From Vicinamibacteria bacterium (GTDB lineage: Bacteria; Acidobacteriota; Vicinamibacteria; Fen-336), in the NCBI GenBank assembly GCA_035570235.1, contig DATMML010000080.1, forward strand, positions 1-35,633: DNA of 35,633 bases. Direction: 5' to 3'. Position numbers and translations under genes: made by a program. This document shows positions 23,831-32,520 of this stretch, piece after piece (the first letter of the stretch is position 1; each line of letters opens with the position of its first letter). The notes below the pieces were generated by a model. It made no database searches. It was given only the letters and a program-made list of their open reading frames with translations, and had not been told where the DNA came from.

Positions 23831-25501
23831 CTACTCGGGCTCGCGCACCGACAGGATCTGGTCGGCCGGCACTTGCTTCAGGGTCTGCACCCTCCCTGAG
23901 GGCCACGTGATGGTCAGCTCGGAGACCACGCGGTCCGGGCCCAGCCCGAAGTGAACACGGCGGTCGGACGCGCCGCCGTACCCCACCGCCGTGTTGACGT
24001 GGTTGTACTGGGCGCCGGACGCGGTGACGACCTTGATCTTCGCGCCCATGCCCTCGCGGTTGCTCTTGGTGCCCACGGTCTTGATGAGCAGCCAGTGGTT
24101 TGGCGTGGGGGAGACGTTGTGCCACAGCTCGAGCGCGCCGTCGAGGGAGGTGACGACGACGTCGATGCGGCCGTCGTTGTCGATGTCGCCGAAGGCCGCA
24201 CCCCGGTGGACCGCTTTGCGCGCGAACTGCTCGCCCGCATCGGCGCTCCCGTCCGCGAAGCGACCATCCTTGAGGTTGACGAAGACGGCGTTGGCCATGG
24301 GCACGCGCTCGCGGAAGTTCCCGCCGGGGTCCATGACATCGGCGCAGGCCACGAACAGGTCCTTCCAGCCGTCGTTGTTGAGGTCCACGATGCCAGCGCC
24401 CCACCCGGAACGCGCGCGCGACAGGGTGGCGATTCCGGAGCGGGCGGTGACCTCCTCGAAGAGCCCCCCCCCAAGGTTCTTGAAGAGAGGGAAGGTCTCG
24501 TTCGCGAGTGCGGTCTGAAAGATGTCGGGCCGGCCGTCGTTGTCGACGTCACGGGCGTCTGCGCCCATGCCCGCGACGGGCTCCGCGCGTTCGGTCAAGG
24601 CCACCCCCCGTTCGAAGGCGGACTCCGTGAAGGTGCCGTTGCGGTTGTTCATGAACAGGAAGGAGGGCAGGGTATCGTTGGCGACGAATAAGTCCATCCA
24701 ACCGTCGTCGTCGAAGTCGGCGACGCCGATGCCCATCCCCTTCCCGATGTGGGCGCGGATGCCGGAGGGGACCGAGACATCGGTGAAGGTCCCGTTGCGG
24801 TTGTTGTGGAAGAGCGAGTTCGGAAGGCCCTGATATTGCTTCGGGTGGCAGTAGTCGGGTGATTCGGGCTTGCCGCACAGAGGCTCGTGGGCCGGGTCCC
24901 AGACGCAGTAGTTAGAGACGAAGAGGTCCAGCCAGCCGTCGTGGTCGTAGTCCACGAAAGCGGCGGCGACCGCCCAGAGCCGGCCGTATTTGGGGTCGGG
25001 TTGGGCCAGGCCCGCCGCCTCGGTGACATCCGTGAACGTCCCGTTTCCGTTGTTGTGGAAGAGGGTGTTCCTCCGCAAGCCGGCCACGAAGATGTCGGTG
25101 TAGCCGTCGTTGTCGTAGTCTCCGGTGGCCACCCCCAGGTCGTAGCCCCGGCCCGCCACCCCCGCGGCCTCGGTAACGTCGGTAAATGTGCCGTCGCCGT
25201 TGTTCCGGTAGAGACGGTTCCACTGCTCCGGGCCCGTCTTCTCCAGGCTGGTCATGTTCGCGCCGTTGACCACGTAGATGTCGAGCCAACCGTCGTTGTT
25301 GTAGTCGAGGAGAGCGACCCCGGAGACCATCGTCTCCGGCTGGTGCTTGCGCTGCGTCCGGCCCGAGTTGGTGACGAAGCGCACGCCGCGCTTGGCCGCG
25401 ACCTCATCGAAGACGATGGGATCGAACTTCAGGGGGGGAGCAGCCCAGGCCGCGACTCCGACCAGGAGAGCGACCAGAAGGATTCGAGTGGCGGACCGCA
25501 C
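23831..25501 (-). CDS. ASPIC/UnbV (CRTAC1-type) FG-GAP beta-propeller protein, paralog 1
   Basis: A 556-aa exported protein. After a signal peptide (RILLVALLVGVAAWA) come seven calcium-binding VCBS/FG-GAP loops, each of the DxDxDGxxD type: DYNNDGWLD, DYDNDGYTD, DYDHDGWLD, DFDDDGWMD, DVDNDGRPD, DLNNDGWKD and DIDNDGRID. This fits a seven-bladed propeller. The C-terminal 80 residues form the ASPIC/UnbV domain (GMGAKIKVVTASG, RRVHFGLGPD, LTITWPSGR). The start is a GTG at 25499-25501. It is supported by the promoter 8 nt upstream and because it makes the protein one residue shorter than its paralog at 27909. The frame stays open much further upstream, but that part is antisense to the second TPR gene. 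Confidence 0.88.
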   Translation of the reverse strand: MRSATRILLVALLVGVAAWAAPPLKFDPIVFDEVAAKRGVRFVTNSGRTQRKHQPETMVSGVALLDYNNDGWLDIYVVNGANMTSLEKTGPEQWNRLYRNNGDGTFTDVTEAAGVAGRGYDLGVATGDYDNDGYTDIFVAGLRRNTLFHNNGNGTFTDVTEAAGLAQPDPKYGRLWAVAAAFVDYDHDGWLDLFVSNYCVWDPAHEPLCGKPESPDYCHPKQYQGLPNSLFHNNRNGTFTDVSVPSGIRAHIGKGMGIGVADFDDDGWMDLFVANDTLPSFLFMNNRNGTFTESAFERGVALTERAEPVAGMGADARDVDNDGRPDIFQTALANETFPLFKNLGGGLFEEVTARSGIATLSRARSGWGAGIVDLNNDGWKDLFVACADVMDPGGNFRERVPMANAVFVNLKDGRFADGSADAGEQFARKAVHRGAAFGDIDNDGRIDVVVTSLDGALELWHNVSPTPNHWLLIKTVGTKSNREGMGAKIKVVTASGAQYNHVNTAVGYGGASDRRVHFGLGPDRVVSELTITWPSGRVQTLKQVPADQILSVREPE

Positions 25502-25509
25502 GTAAGGCG

Positions 25510-25539
25510 AGGCTAGCGCCCGCAAAGGAACCCTGTCAA
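25510..25539 (-). promoter_or_regulatory. Promoter for leaderless ASPIC/UnbV paralog 1
   Basis: On the minus strand, a perfect -35 TTGACA (25534-25539), an 18-nt spacer and -10 TAGCCT (25510-25515), then 8 nt to the GTG start. Transcription would begin at or next to the start codon. It shares a 120-nt divergent region with the second TPR gene. Confidence 0.6.
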
Positions 25540-25606
25540 CCGATGACACCGTTAGGAGCGACACCGTCACCGCCGCCCGCGTTTCTCGGGCACCGTGCAA
25601 ACGGAC

Positions 25607-25612
25607 TAAAAT
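25607..25612 (+). promoter_or_regulatory. -10-like hexamer TAAAAT, 9 nt before the second TPR gene
   Basis: TAAAAT, then 9 nt, then GTG, with no Shine-Dalgarno sequence, matching the first TPR paralog. The -35 region is unclear. Confidence 0.5.
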
Positions 25613-25621
25613 GGGATTCCT

Positions 25622-27835
25622 GTGTCCGGAAGTTGTCGCGGGCCTCACACTCGCCGCCTCCTGGCGGGCCTCCTCCTGAGCGGCCTCTTCGCTTCGGAGG
25701 CGGTGGCCCAGACGGGATCGGACCCAGCCACGGCTCTCGAGTCGGCCATAGCCTCCGCCGAAGAGAGCCTGCGGCAGAGCGACCTTTCCTCCGCGGAGAG
25801 ACACTACCGCGAGGCCCTGTTCGAGGGCTGGTTGTTGACGGGCGAGCTGGAGAGGGTCGAGAGGCGGTCCGGGGTGGCGCGGGAGGCGGTGCGCAACGCC
25901 TCGCTCTTCACGGTCGAGACCCCTCCCGCGCTCCGCTTGCTGGCCACCGCCCACCTCCAGTTGGGGGAGACCGCGCCGGCCGTGCAGATCTTGAGCGAAC
26001 TCGCGGGGAAAGGCACGACGGACGCGGCGACCCTCCGCCTCCTCGCCAAGGCCCTTGCCGCCGACGGGCAGCCCGAGCGAGCCGTGCAGAAGCTGGACGA
26101 GGCCAGTTCGGCGGCCACCGACGACCCGGAAGAGGCATTCCTGCTCGCCACCGAGTACCTGTGGTTGAAGAGAGTGGATGCCGCCGCGCTCCTGTTCGCG
26201 CGCGTCGTCCAGGCGCGGCCGATTCCGCAGACCCGCGTTCTCGTGGGCCGCGCTTACCGCGACGCCGGCGAGTACGAACGCGCGCGATCTGAGCTGCGGG
26301 CGGCCCTCGACCAGGACCCGAGCGTGCATCGCGCCCACTACTACCTGGGCATGGTGATGTTGGCGGATGCGGGAGCCGGGCCCGATCGGCTGGAGAGGGC
26401 AGTAGGTGAGTTTCGAAAGGAGCTCAAGAACAACCCGCACGATGCGCTCACCAACGATCAGCTGGGCACCGCGCTGCTGGAGGCAGGGCGGCCGGCGGAG
26501 GCATTGTCGGCCTTGGAGGCCGCAGTCGGAGAGGAGGCGCGCTCTGCTTTTGTCTACCACCTCGGGCGTTGCCAGCTCGCCCTCGAGCGGCCGGGGGACG
26601 CGTTGTCCTCGTCTCGGCGTGCCTTGGACCTCGCCCGGGAGCAGGGGGCCGGCGAGGCCGAAGTGGCGCAAATTCATTACCAGCTTGGCTTGGCGCTCAG
26701 AAAGCTAGGGTCGGCGCAGGAGGCGGTCGCCCAACTGGCCGAGGCCCGGCGCATGACCAACCAGGGGACAGATGCCTCGGGGGAGGCTGCGGCCAGGGGC
26801 TCGTTTGCCGCCGCCCTTGACTCCCAGAACGAGACCTCCTCCCTCTCCGCGCTGTCCCCCGGACAACGGGCGGCGCTGAGGACGCGGGTGAGGCTGAGCC
26901 TGGCGCGCGCCTATTTCAACCTGGGCGTTCTGCAGGCCCAGGGCCAGCGCTTCGCACCCGCGGCGGAGTTCTTCCGGAGGGCGGCGGAGGCCGAACCCGA
27001 CTTCCCCCAGGTCCAGTCCTCCCTCGGTGTGGCCTACTTCAACGCTCGGCAATTCGACAAGGCCACCGAACCCCTGACCCGCGCCGTGGCCACCAGCCCG
27101 GAGAACCCGGGCTTGAAGCGCATGCTGGCGATGTCCTGGCTCAACACCGAGGCCTGGGCCAAGGCGGCGGCCCTGCTGCAAGACGACCCGGAGCGCAGAA
27201 CGGACGGATCCTTGCAGTTTGCCTACGGCCTCGCCCTGCTGCTCAGCGGCCGCGCAGCCGAGGCGGAGACGGTCTTGGCCATGCTTCTCAAGGAGCAAGG
27301 CGATTCGCCCGAGCTCAGCGTGCTACTGGGCCAAGCGCAGGCGGACCAGAGGAAGTACGACGAGGCCGCTCGGGCGCTCGAGCGAGCGGTCCGGCTCAAG
27401 GCGGAGGTGGCGGGGGGCCGCGCAACCCTGGGCCTTGTCTATTGGAAGCAGAAGCGCCTGGCGGACGCCGAGGCCACCCTGCGCACGGAGCTCATGGCGC
27501 ATCCCACCGACCTGCAGTCGCAGCAGAACCTCGCGCTCGTCCTCGACGCACAGAATCGGCGGGAGGAGGCGATCGTTCTCTTGCGCGACGCCCTCCAAAC
27601 GAAGCCGGACTTCGCCGATGCTCACTACTTGCTGGGTAGGATCCTGCGCACCCAGGGCACCCTCGGGGAAGCGGTGGAACACCTGGAAGCGGCCGCGCGC
27701 CTGGACCCAGGGGACGCCGGCATTCACGATGAGCTGGGGCGGGCCTACCAGGCTCAGGGCCGCAGGGAGCAGGCCCGGCAGGAGTTTGGGGCTTCCCAGA
27801 AGCTCAAGGCCAAGAGGGGAGGAGACAGCCCGTGA
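25622..27835 (+). CDS. Exported TPR-repeat protein, paralog 2
   Basis: A 737-aa protein, collinear with the TPR protein at 21553 from the signal peptide (RRLLAGLLLSGLFASEAVAQ) to the last repeat. Both begin the mature part with GSDPATALE and share long near-identical stretches, for example VHRAHYYLG, FPQVQ, GVAYFNA, QFDKAT and PTDLQSQQNLALVL/GDLQSQQNLAVVL. The DNA encoding VHRAHYYLG is nearly identical in both. It is mostly TPR repeats and expected to act in the periplasm or at the outer membrane as a scaffold. The ASPIC/UnbV gene follows 73 nt downstream on the same strand, so this pair is probably one operon, unlike the convergent first pair. Confidence 0.88.
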   Translation: MSGSCRGPHTRRLLAGLLLSGLFASEAVAQTGSDPATALESAIASAEESLRQSDLSSAERHYREALFEGWLLTGELERVERRSGVAREAVRNASLFTVETPPALRLLATAHLQLGETAPAVQILSELAGKGTTDAATLRLLAKALAADGQPERAVQKLDEASSAATDDPEEAFLLATEYLWLKRVDAAALLFARVVQARPIPQTRVLVGRAYRDAGEYERARSELRAALDQDPSVHRAHYYLGMVMLADAGAGPDRLERAVGEFRKELKNNPHDALTNDQLGTALLEAGRPAEALSALEAAVGEEARSAFVYHLGRCQLALERPGDALSSSRRALDLAREQGAGEAEVAQIHYQLGLALRKLGSAQEAVAQLAEARRMTNQGTDASGEAAARGSFAAALDSQNETSSLSALSPGQRAALRTRVRLSLARAYFNLGVLQAQGQRFAPAAEFFRRAAEAEPDFPQVQSSLGVAYFNARQFDKATEPLTRAVATSPENPGLKRMLAMSWLNTEAWAKAAALLQDDPERRTDGSLQFAYGLALLLSGRAAEAETVLAMLLKEQGDSPELSVLLGQAQADQRKYDEAARALERAVRLKAEVAGGRATLGLVYWKQKRLADAEATLRTELMAHPTDLQSQQNLALVLDAQNRREEAIVLLRDALQTKPDFADAHYLLGRILRTQGTLGEAVEHLEAAARLDPGDAGIHDELGRAYQAQGRREQARQEFGASQKLKAKRGGDSP

Positions 27836-27908
27836 ACCGCTCGTCCAGCGATGCGGCCGCACTGTACGCAGGTATCGCGACCCCGATGTCAAGCCCGGTG
27901 AGGCATCC

Positions 27909-29582
27909 GTGAAGCTCACCCTGGGTCTGGTTCTCTTATGGCTCCTCGCGGCTTCGGGCTTGGCGCAGCTCGCGAGCCCCACGCCGAAGCCGCTTTTCCG
28001 CGACATCGCGCGCGAGGCAGGAATCACCTTCCAACACCACGCCGCACCGGAGAAGAAATTCATCGTGGAGTCCATGAGCGGCGGGGTCGCCCTGCTCGAC
28101 TTCGACAACGACGGGCTCCTCGATATCTACTTAACCGACTCCCTGACCGTGGACACGGCCAAGAACCCGAGAGCGGCTCGCAGCGCGCTCTACCGGAACC
28201 TGGGCAACGGGAAGTTCGAAGACGTGACGGAAAAGGCCGGGGTGGGGCACCCGGGCTGGGCGATGGGGGTGTGCACGGCGGATGTGGACGGAGACGGCTG
28301 GCCGGACATCTACGTCACTGGCCTAGGCCGGAACTATCTCTATCACAACAACCACGACGGCACCTTCACCGACATCGCGGAACAAGCGGGGGTCGCGGGG
28401 GGCGGCTGGTCCGCGGGTTGCGGCTTCGCCGACTACGACCGGGACGGCAACCTCGACCTCTTCGTCAGCCGCTACGTGAAGATCGACCTCGACGACCTGC
28501 CCGCCTTCGGCAGCGGCAAGACCTGCCAATATCGCGGCATCGCGGTGCAGTGTGGGCCCCGGGGTCTCCCCGGAGAGTCGGACCTCCTTTTCCACAACGA
28601 CGGCAACGGGCACTTCACCGAGGTCAGCGAGAAGGCCGGGGTCTCCGATCCGCGCCACTATTTCGGGCTGGGGGTCGCTTGGTTCGACTACAACGGCGAC
28701 GGCTGGCCGGACCTGTACGTGGCCAACGACTCCGGGCCGAGCTATCTCTACGAGAACCAGAAGGACGGGACGTTCAAAGAGGTCGCCTTCCCCATGGGGG
28801 TGGCGGTGAGCGAGGACGGGGGCGAGCAGGGGGGGATGGGCGTGGCCGTGGGTGACTACGACAACAGCGGTCGGTTCAGCATCTACAAGACGAACTTCGT
28901 GGAGGAGTACAACAGCCTCTTCCACAACGAGGGCGACCACTTCGCCGACGTCTCCTTCCGCTCGAAGACCGCCCCCAGCAGCCTGCCCTACGTCAAGTGG
29001 GGCACGGCCTTCTTCGATTACGACAACGACGGGTTCCTGGACATCATCTCCGTCAACGGCCACGTCTACCCCCAGATTGGCCTGTCTCGTCTGGGCCCCT
29101 CCGCGGGCTACCGGCAGCGGAAGCTGCTCTATCACAACCGCGGGGACGGAACATTCGACGAGGTCGCGGAGCAGTTCGGGGCTGCGCTCACGGAGCCGAG
29201 GGTGAGCCGCGGTCTGGCCGTGGGCGACCTCGACAACGACGGGCGGCTGGACGTCGTCGTCAACGACCTCGACGGCAACGCCCAGGTGCTGCACAACGAG
29301 CTGGCCGACGTCGGCAACTGGCTCCGCGTGAAGCTCAAGGGCAAGGGTCGGATGACCGACGCCATCGGGGCCGTGGTCACCGTGAAGGCAGGCAGGCTCC
29401 GTCTGACGCGCCTCGTCCAGAGCGGGACCGGTTATCTCTCCCAGGACGACATGCGGTCGCATTTCGGCCTCGCCCACGAGCCGCAGGCGGACTCGATCGA
29501 GGTCCGGTGGCCGGACGGAACCATCACCCGGCGGGAGAGGGTGAAGGCGAACCAACAGGTGGAGATCGAGCAGCCTCGGTGA
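27909..29582 (+). CDS. ASPIC/UnbV (CRTAC1-type) FG-GAP beta-propeller protein, paralog 2
   Basis: A 557-aa exported protein with a signal peptide (LTLGLVLLWLLAASGLAQ) and seven propeller calcium loops: DFDNDGLLD, DVDGDGWPD, DYDRDGNLD, DYNGDGWPD, DYDNSGRFS, DYDNDGFLD and DLDNDGRLD. The fifth loop (DYDNSGRFS) has lost the Gly-preceding Asp and the final Asp, so that blade probably does not bind calcium. The ASPIC/UnbV domain (AIGAVVTVKAGRL, RSHFGLAHE, IEVRWPDGT) closes the protein. The GTG at 27909 has GTGAGG just upstream. The open frame further upstream overlaps the TPR gene and is not part of the protein. It is most likely cotranscribed with TPR paralog 2. Confidence 0.88.
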   Translation: MKLTLGLVLLWLLAASGLAQLASPTPKPLFRDIAREAGITFQHHAAPEKKFIVESMSGGVALLDFDNDGLLDIYLTDSLTVDTAKNPRAARSALYRNLGNGKFEDVTEKAGVGHPGWAMGVCTADVDGDGWPDIYVTGLGRNYLYHNNHDGTFTDIAEQAGVAGGGWSAGCGFADYDRDGNLDLFVSRYVKIDLDDLPAFGSGKTCQYRGIAVQCGPRGLPGESDLLFHNDGNGHFTEVSEKAGVSDPRHYFGLGVAWFDYNGDGWPDLYVANDSGPSYLYENQKDGTFKEVAFPMGVAVSEDGGEQGGMGVAVGDYDNSGRFSIYKTNFVEEYNSLFHNEGDHFADVSFRSKTAPSSLPYVKWGTAFFDYDNDGFLDIISVNGHVYPQIGLSRLGPSAGYRQRKLLYHNRGDGTFDEVAEQFGAALTEPRVSRGLAVGDLDNDGRLDVVVNDLDGNAQVLHNELADVGNWLRVKLKGKGRMTDAIGAVVTVKAGRLRLTRLVQSGTGYLSQDDMRSHFGLAHEPQADSIEVRWPDGTITRRERVKANQQVEIEQPR

Positions 29583-29628
29583 GGGCGGCCGGAGTCCGAA
29601 GAGAGCTCCCCTTGGTGAGGCGACGGAT

Positions 29629-30708
29629 TCAGGAGCCGACCCACATACGGAGCACGTCCTCGGCTGGCTTTTCTCGCGGCGTGTAGTCTGTGTCCTGCGG
29701 TCCCGGCGCCGGCACCGCCCAGTCCCACCAGAAGACGCCCTTCATCCAGGCCGCCTCGACCGACCAGACCTGGAAGGCCGCCGCGTAGCAATCCGCCTGC
29801 TCGCTGGGGTCGTAGCGGGAGCCGGTGGAGTAGTCGTAGGGGGCGCGGTTGGTCCCGGCGGCGCTCCGGTAGCCGATCTCGGTGAAGACGACCGGCTTTC
29901 CATGGCTCGCCTGCCAGTTCTTGTAAGCGGCGACCATGTTCTGGCCGTAACGGTTGGAGAACCATCCCTGCGCGAGTTCCTGGCGGCTGGGATCGTCCTT
30001 GTCGGTCAGGGGGGTGTAGACGTCCAGGCCCATGAGGTCCAGGGAGTCCCAGAAGGAGACGCTCGTGAACTCATCTCCGGGCGCGTTGGCGTTGGCGGCG
30101 TAGGTGATCGAGCCCCGGTAGGCGCCGCGCACGGCGCCCACGACCCCCGCCCACTGCGCGGCGTATCGCGAATCGGTGAGGGTCGCGAGCTCGGTCCCCA
30201 CGCAAAACATCTCGGCGTGACCGGCCTCAGCCAGCGCGGCATACCGGGCGATGAACGCTCGGTAGCTGGCGAACCAGCGGTCGGTGTCCACGGGGTGGAT
30301 CGTTCCCCGCCAGGTGCCGTCCTGGACGTCCACATGCGGTTTGAGCATGACCTTCAGGCCGAGGCCATGGAGGTCCTGGATGGCTGCGCTGACCGCGTCG
30401 TCCGTGGGTGTGCGGAGGAGGTCGGGGCCGATCTCGTCCGAGTCTCGTCCGTCCATGTACCAGGTGGCGATGACCGCGGCCCAGCTGGACTTTGTGGCGG
30501 CCAGGCCGCGGCGGGAATCTCGGGCGTCCGAACTTAAATATTCGTCGTGCCACCAGGAGACGTGGGTGATGCCGTTGTAGGCGAAGCCGGAGGGGGACGC
30601 CGGGCTCGCGGTCGGCGCGGGGTTGGGAGGCGTTGGCGTTGCCGAAGAACCACAGCCGCCGAAGGGAAGAGCGGCGACCAGGAGAAGGGCGCGGGGGGTG
30701 CCCTTCAC
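29629..30708 (-). CDS. GH113-like glycoside hydrolase lipoprotein
   Basis: A 359-aa lipoprotein: the signal peptide ends in a lipobox LPFGGC (Cys19), followed by a Pro/Thr linker (20-40). Residues 42-359 form a TIM-barrel glycosidase resembling family GH113 (beta-mannanase). The two catalytic glutamates are E173 in CVGTELAT (acid/base, after strand 4) and E277 in VVFTEIGY (nucleophile, after strand 7). Other barrel features are KVMLKPHVDV and a terminal GVFWWDW. It should cleave beta-mannan-type or related glycans at the cell surface or in the periplasm; the exact substrate is inferred. The GTG start overlaps the stop of the ankyrin gene (GTGA at 30705-30708), so the two are translationally coupled. 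Confidence 0.82.
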   Translation of the reverse strand: MKGTPRALLLVAALPFGGCGSSATPTPPNPAPTASPASPSGFAYNGITHVSWWHDEYLSSDARDSRRGLAATKSSWAAVIATWYMDGRDSDEIGPDLLRTPTDDAVSAAIQDLHGLGLKVMLKPHVDVQDGTWRGTIHPVDTDRWFASYRAFIARYAALAEAGHAEMFCVGTELATLTDSRYAAQWAGVVGAVRGAYRGSITYAANANAPGDEFTSVSFWDSLDLMGLDVYTPLTDKDDPSRQELAQGWFSNRYGQNMVAAYKNWQASHGKPVVFTEIGYRSAAGTNRAPYDYSTGSRYDPSEQADCYAAAFQVWSVEAAWMKGVFWWDWAVPAPGPQDTDYTPREKPAEDVLRMWVGS

Positions 30709-31418
30709 GGCTTGACGCCCACGTCATGCTCGAGGCCGGTGTCGGTGAGGCACCAGCTCCGGACCCAAAGCGAGTCCGAGAGCTGGATGTGACCGGGTCC
30801 TCCTCCTAGGGGGCGGCTCGAGGAGCAGTCCGCATCGGGAGCGCAGCCTCCCGCGCAGCCGGGGAGGCTTGTGATCCGCACTTTGAACCCGTTTCTCTCG
30901 ATGGCCTCGACGACGCCGCAGAAGCCGCCGCCATTCCAGCGTCGGACACAAACCCGGTCCCCCACCGACTTCCCGGAGCCGCGGCTGCCCCGGCTGCGCA
31001 GAAGGCGGACCAGCTCCCCGCGGTTCGCGGCCTGGGCGATGTCCAGCGCGGTCCCCGCCTCCCGGTCGCGCGCGTCGGGGTCCGCTCCCGCGTCCAGGAG
31101 GAGTTGGACGACGTTGGCGCGGCCGATCGAGGTGGCCTGCATCAAGGCCGTCCAGCCGCGGGGTGTGGAGGCGTTGACGTCGGCCCCGGCCTGGAGCAAG
31201 ACCTTGGCCGTCTCCGATCGACCGCTCGCCACCGCCACCATGAGGGCGGTGGAGCCGGTCGAGTCCCGGGCTTCCAAGCTAACCCCGCTCCGCACCAGCG
31301 CCCGCAGCCGGCCCAAGTTGCCCTCCCGGGCGGCGATATGGAGCGCGCGCTCGTCGGGGGAGAGCCTCCCCGCGCTGGCGGAGAGGGCGGCCGCGGCCAG
31401 CAGGACGAGGGACGTCAT
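30705..31418 (-). CDS. Exported ankyrin-repeat protein with Cys-rich C-terminal domain
   Basis: A 237-aa protein. The ATG at 31416-31418 gives a signal peptide (LVLLAAAALSASAG); the frame runs 68 codons further upstream, but that part is antisense to the ROK kinase. About four ankyrin repeats follow (22-142), with clear cores ALHIAAREGNLGRLRALV, TALMVAVASGRSETAKVLL, TALMQATSIGRANVVQLLL and TALDIAQAANRGELVRLL. Residues 150-237 are a small domain with six cysteines (157, 167, 188, 192, 198, 223) and an SH3-like feel (GDRVCVRRWNGGGFCGVV), probably disulfide-bonded. I do not recognise this domain. TAGACT lies 8 nt before the ATG. It overlaps the glycosidase gene by 4 nt, implying a joint function. 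Confidence 0.82.
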   Translation of the reverse strand: MTSLVLLAAAALSASAGRLSPDERALHIAAREGNLGRLRALVRSGVSLEARDSTGSTALMVAVASGRSETAKVLLQAGADVNASTPRGWTALMQATSIGRANVVQLLLDAGADPDARDREAGTALDIAQAANRGELVRLLRSRGSRGSGKSVGDRVCVRRWNGGGFCGVVEAIERNGFKVRITSLPGCAGGCAPDADCSSSRPLGGGPGHIQLSDSLWVRSWCLTDTGLEHDVGVKP

Positions 31419-31473
31419 CCCTCGCGAGTCTACCAGAGAGACCTCGGCGGGGAGACGCACCCGCTCCCGGACG

Positions 31474-31503
31474 TTGACTTGAACCCTCGAAGGAGCGTAC
31501 GGT
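31474..31503 (+). promoter_or_regulatory. Promoter for the ROK kinase gene
   Basis: -35 TTGACT (31474-31479), 18-nt spacer, -10 TACGGT (31498-31503), then 9 nt to the ATG. This repeats the spacing seen at the ASPIC/UnbV paralog 1 promoter and predicts a leaderless mRNA. Confidence 0.5.
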
Positions 31504-31512
31504 ACGCCGCCG

Positions 31513-32379
31513 ATGAACAGTGCTCCGTGCTTCTTGGGTGTGGACTTGGGCGGCACCCAAATGCGAATGGCCGTCGTCACGGGCGAGGGGCGCCTGGCGA
31601 CGGAGGTGGTCTCGGTGCCCACCGGCAGGGGCTTCGGGCCCGATCACCTGAGGCACGGCCTCCGGGATCTCCGCCATCGTCTCCGGCCCGTCCTGGACAA
31701 CCGCGCCGACGTCGCGCTCGGCTTCGGAACCGCGGGCATCGTCGATCGCGGCCCCCTCACTCAGTGCAACAACCTTCCCCTCCTCAACGGCACCGACCTC
31801 GGGAAGCTGCTGCGGGAGGCCGCGGACGGTCCGGTCGCCCTCGAGAACGACGCGCGCTGCTTCACGCTGGCGGAGGCGAGATACGGCGCCGGCCGCGGCG
31901 CCCAAGACGTCTGCGGCATCACCCTCGGGACCGGGGTCGGCTGCGGCGTGATGGTCGGGGGACGGCTTCATCGCGGCGCGGGGTCCCAGGCGGGTGAGGT
32001 CTACCGCATTCCGCTTCGGGGGCACTCCCTCGAAGACTTCCTCTCCGGTGCCGGGGTCGTCCGCGGCTACGAAGCGGCCGGGGGGGGGCCCCGTGCCTCC
32101 CTCGATGCTCAGGGCATCGCGGAGTTGGCCCGTACCGGCGACAAGGCGGCGGGAGCGGCTTGGCGGTCCTTCGGGGAGGACCTCGCTTTCCTCTGCGCGT
32201 CCGTGATCGCGCTCCTAGACCCCGCCGTCATCGTCATCGGCGGGTCCCTGTCCCGGGCGCGCGACCTCTACGTGGCCGACCTGGCCTCACGCTTGGAAGG
32301 GTATCCGACCCGCATCGCGGAGGCGGCGCTGGGTCCCGCCGCCGGCGTCATTGGAGCGGCGGCCCTGAACATGGACTAG
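31513..32379 (+). CDS. ROK family sugar kinase, zinc motif missing
   Basis: A 288-aa cytoplasmic kinase of normal ROK length. LGVDLGGTQ (8-16) is the phosphate-binding loop, ALENDARC (109-116) supplies the catalytic base Asp113, and ITLGTGVGCGV (136-146) is the second ATP-binding loop. AGE at 160-162 matches the conserved sugar-binding Glu, but the next part (VYRIPLRGHSLEDFLSG) has neither the usual His nor the CxCGxxGCxE zinc motif. It should phosphorylate a hexose, N-acetylhexosamine or similar sugar released by the neighbouring glycosidases. It is divergent from the ankyrin-glycosidase operon and convergent with the ROK repressor. Confidence 0.88.
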   Translation: MNSAPCFLGVDLGGTQMRMAVVTGEGRLATEVVSVPTGRGFGPDHLRHGLRDLRHRLRPVLDNRADVALGFGTAGIVDRGPLTQCNNLPLLNGTDLGKLLREAADGPVALENDARCFTLAEARYGAGRGAQDVCGITLGTGVGCGVMVGGRLHRGAGSQAGEVYRIPLRGHSLEDFLSGAGVVRGYEAAGGGPRASLDAQGIAELARTGDKAAGAAWRSFGEDLAFLCASVIALLDPAVIVIGGSLSRARDLYVADLASRLEGYPTRIAEAALGPAAGVIGAAALNMD

Positions 32380-32382
32380 CGG

Positions 32383-32403
32383 GCCCGGGGGGAAACCCCG
32401 GGC
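32383..32403 (+). terminator. Stem-loop after the ROK kinase gene
   Basis: GCCCGGGG (32383-32390) pairs with CCCCGGGC (32396-32403) across GGAAA, immediately after the stop codon and facing the convergent ROK repressor gene. No T-tract follows. The remaining gap to 32520 shows no gene. Confidence 0.5.
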
Positions 32404-32520
32404 AGGAAGCCCTGCGGACGAGGACGCCGCGGTTCCTCAAGAAACGCCCAGAACACCGGGTCCGGGCCAGGCAAAGCATAGCGGCGCCCAGGGGGAGGGC
32501 TCAAGGAGACACCCAGATTC

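Noticed and set aside
25502-26677. The N-terminal extension of the ASPIC/UnbV ORF to 948 codons
   Set aside because: It is antisense to the second TPR gene and low-complexity. The GTG at 25501 has a promoter at leaderless distance and gives a length matching the paralog.
31419-31622. A 68-codon upstream extension of the ankyrin gene
   Set aside because: It is antisense to the start of the ROK kinase gene and would hide a clear signal peptide.
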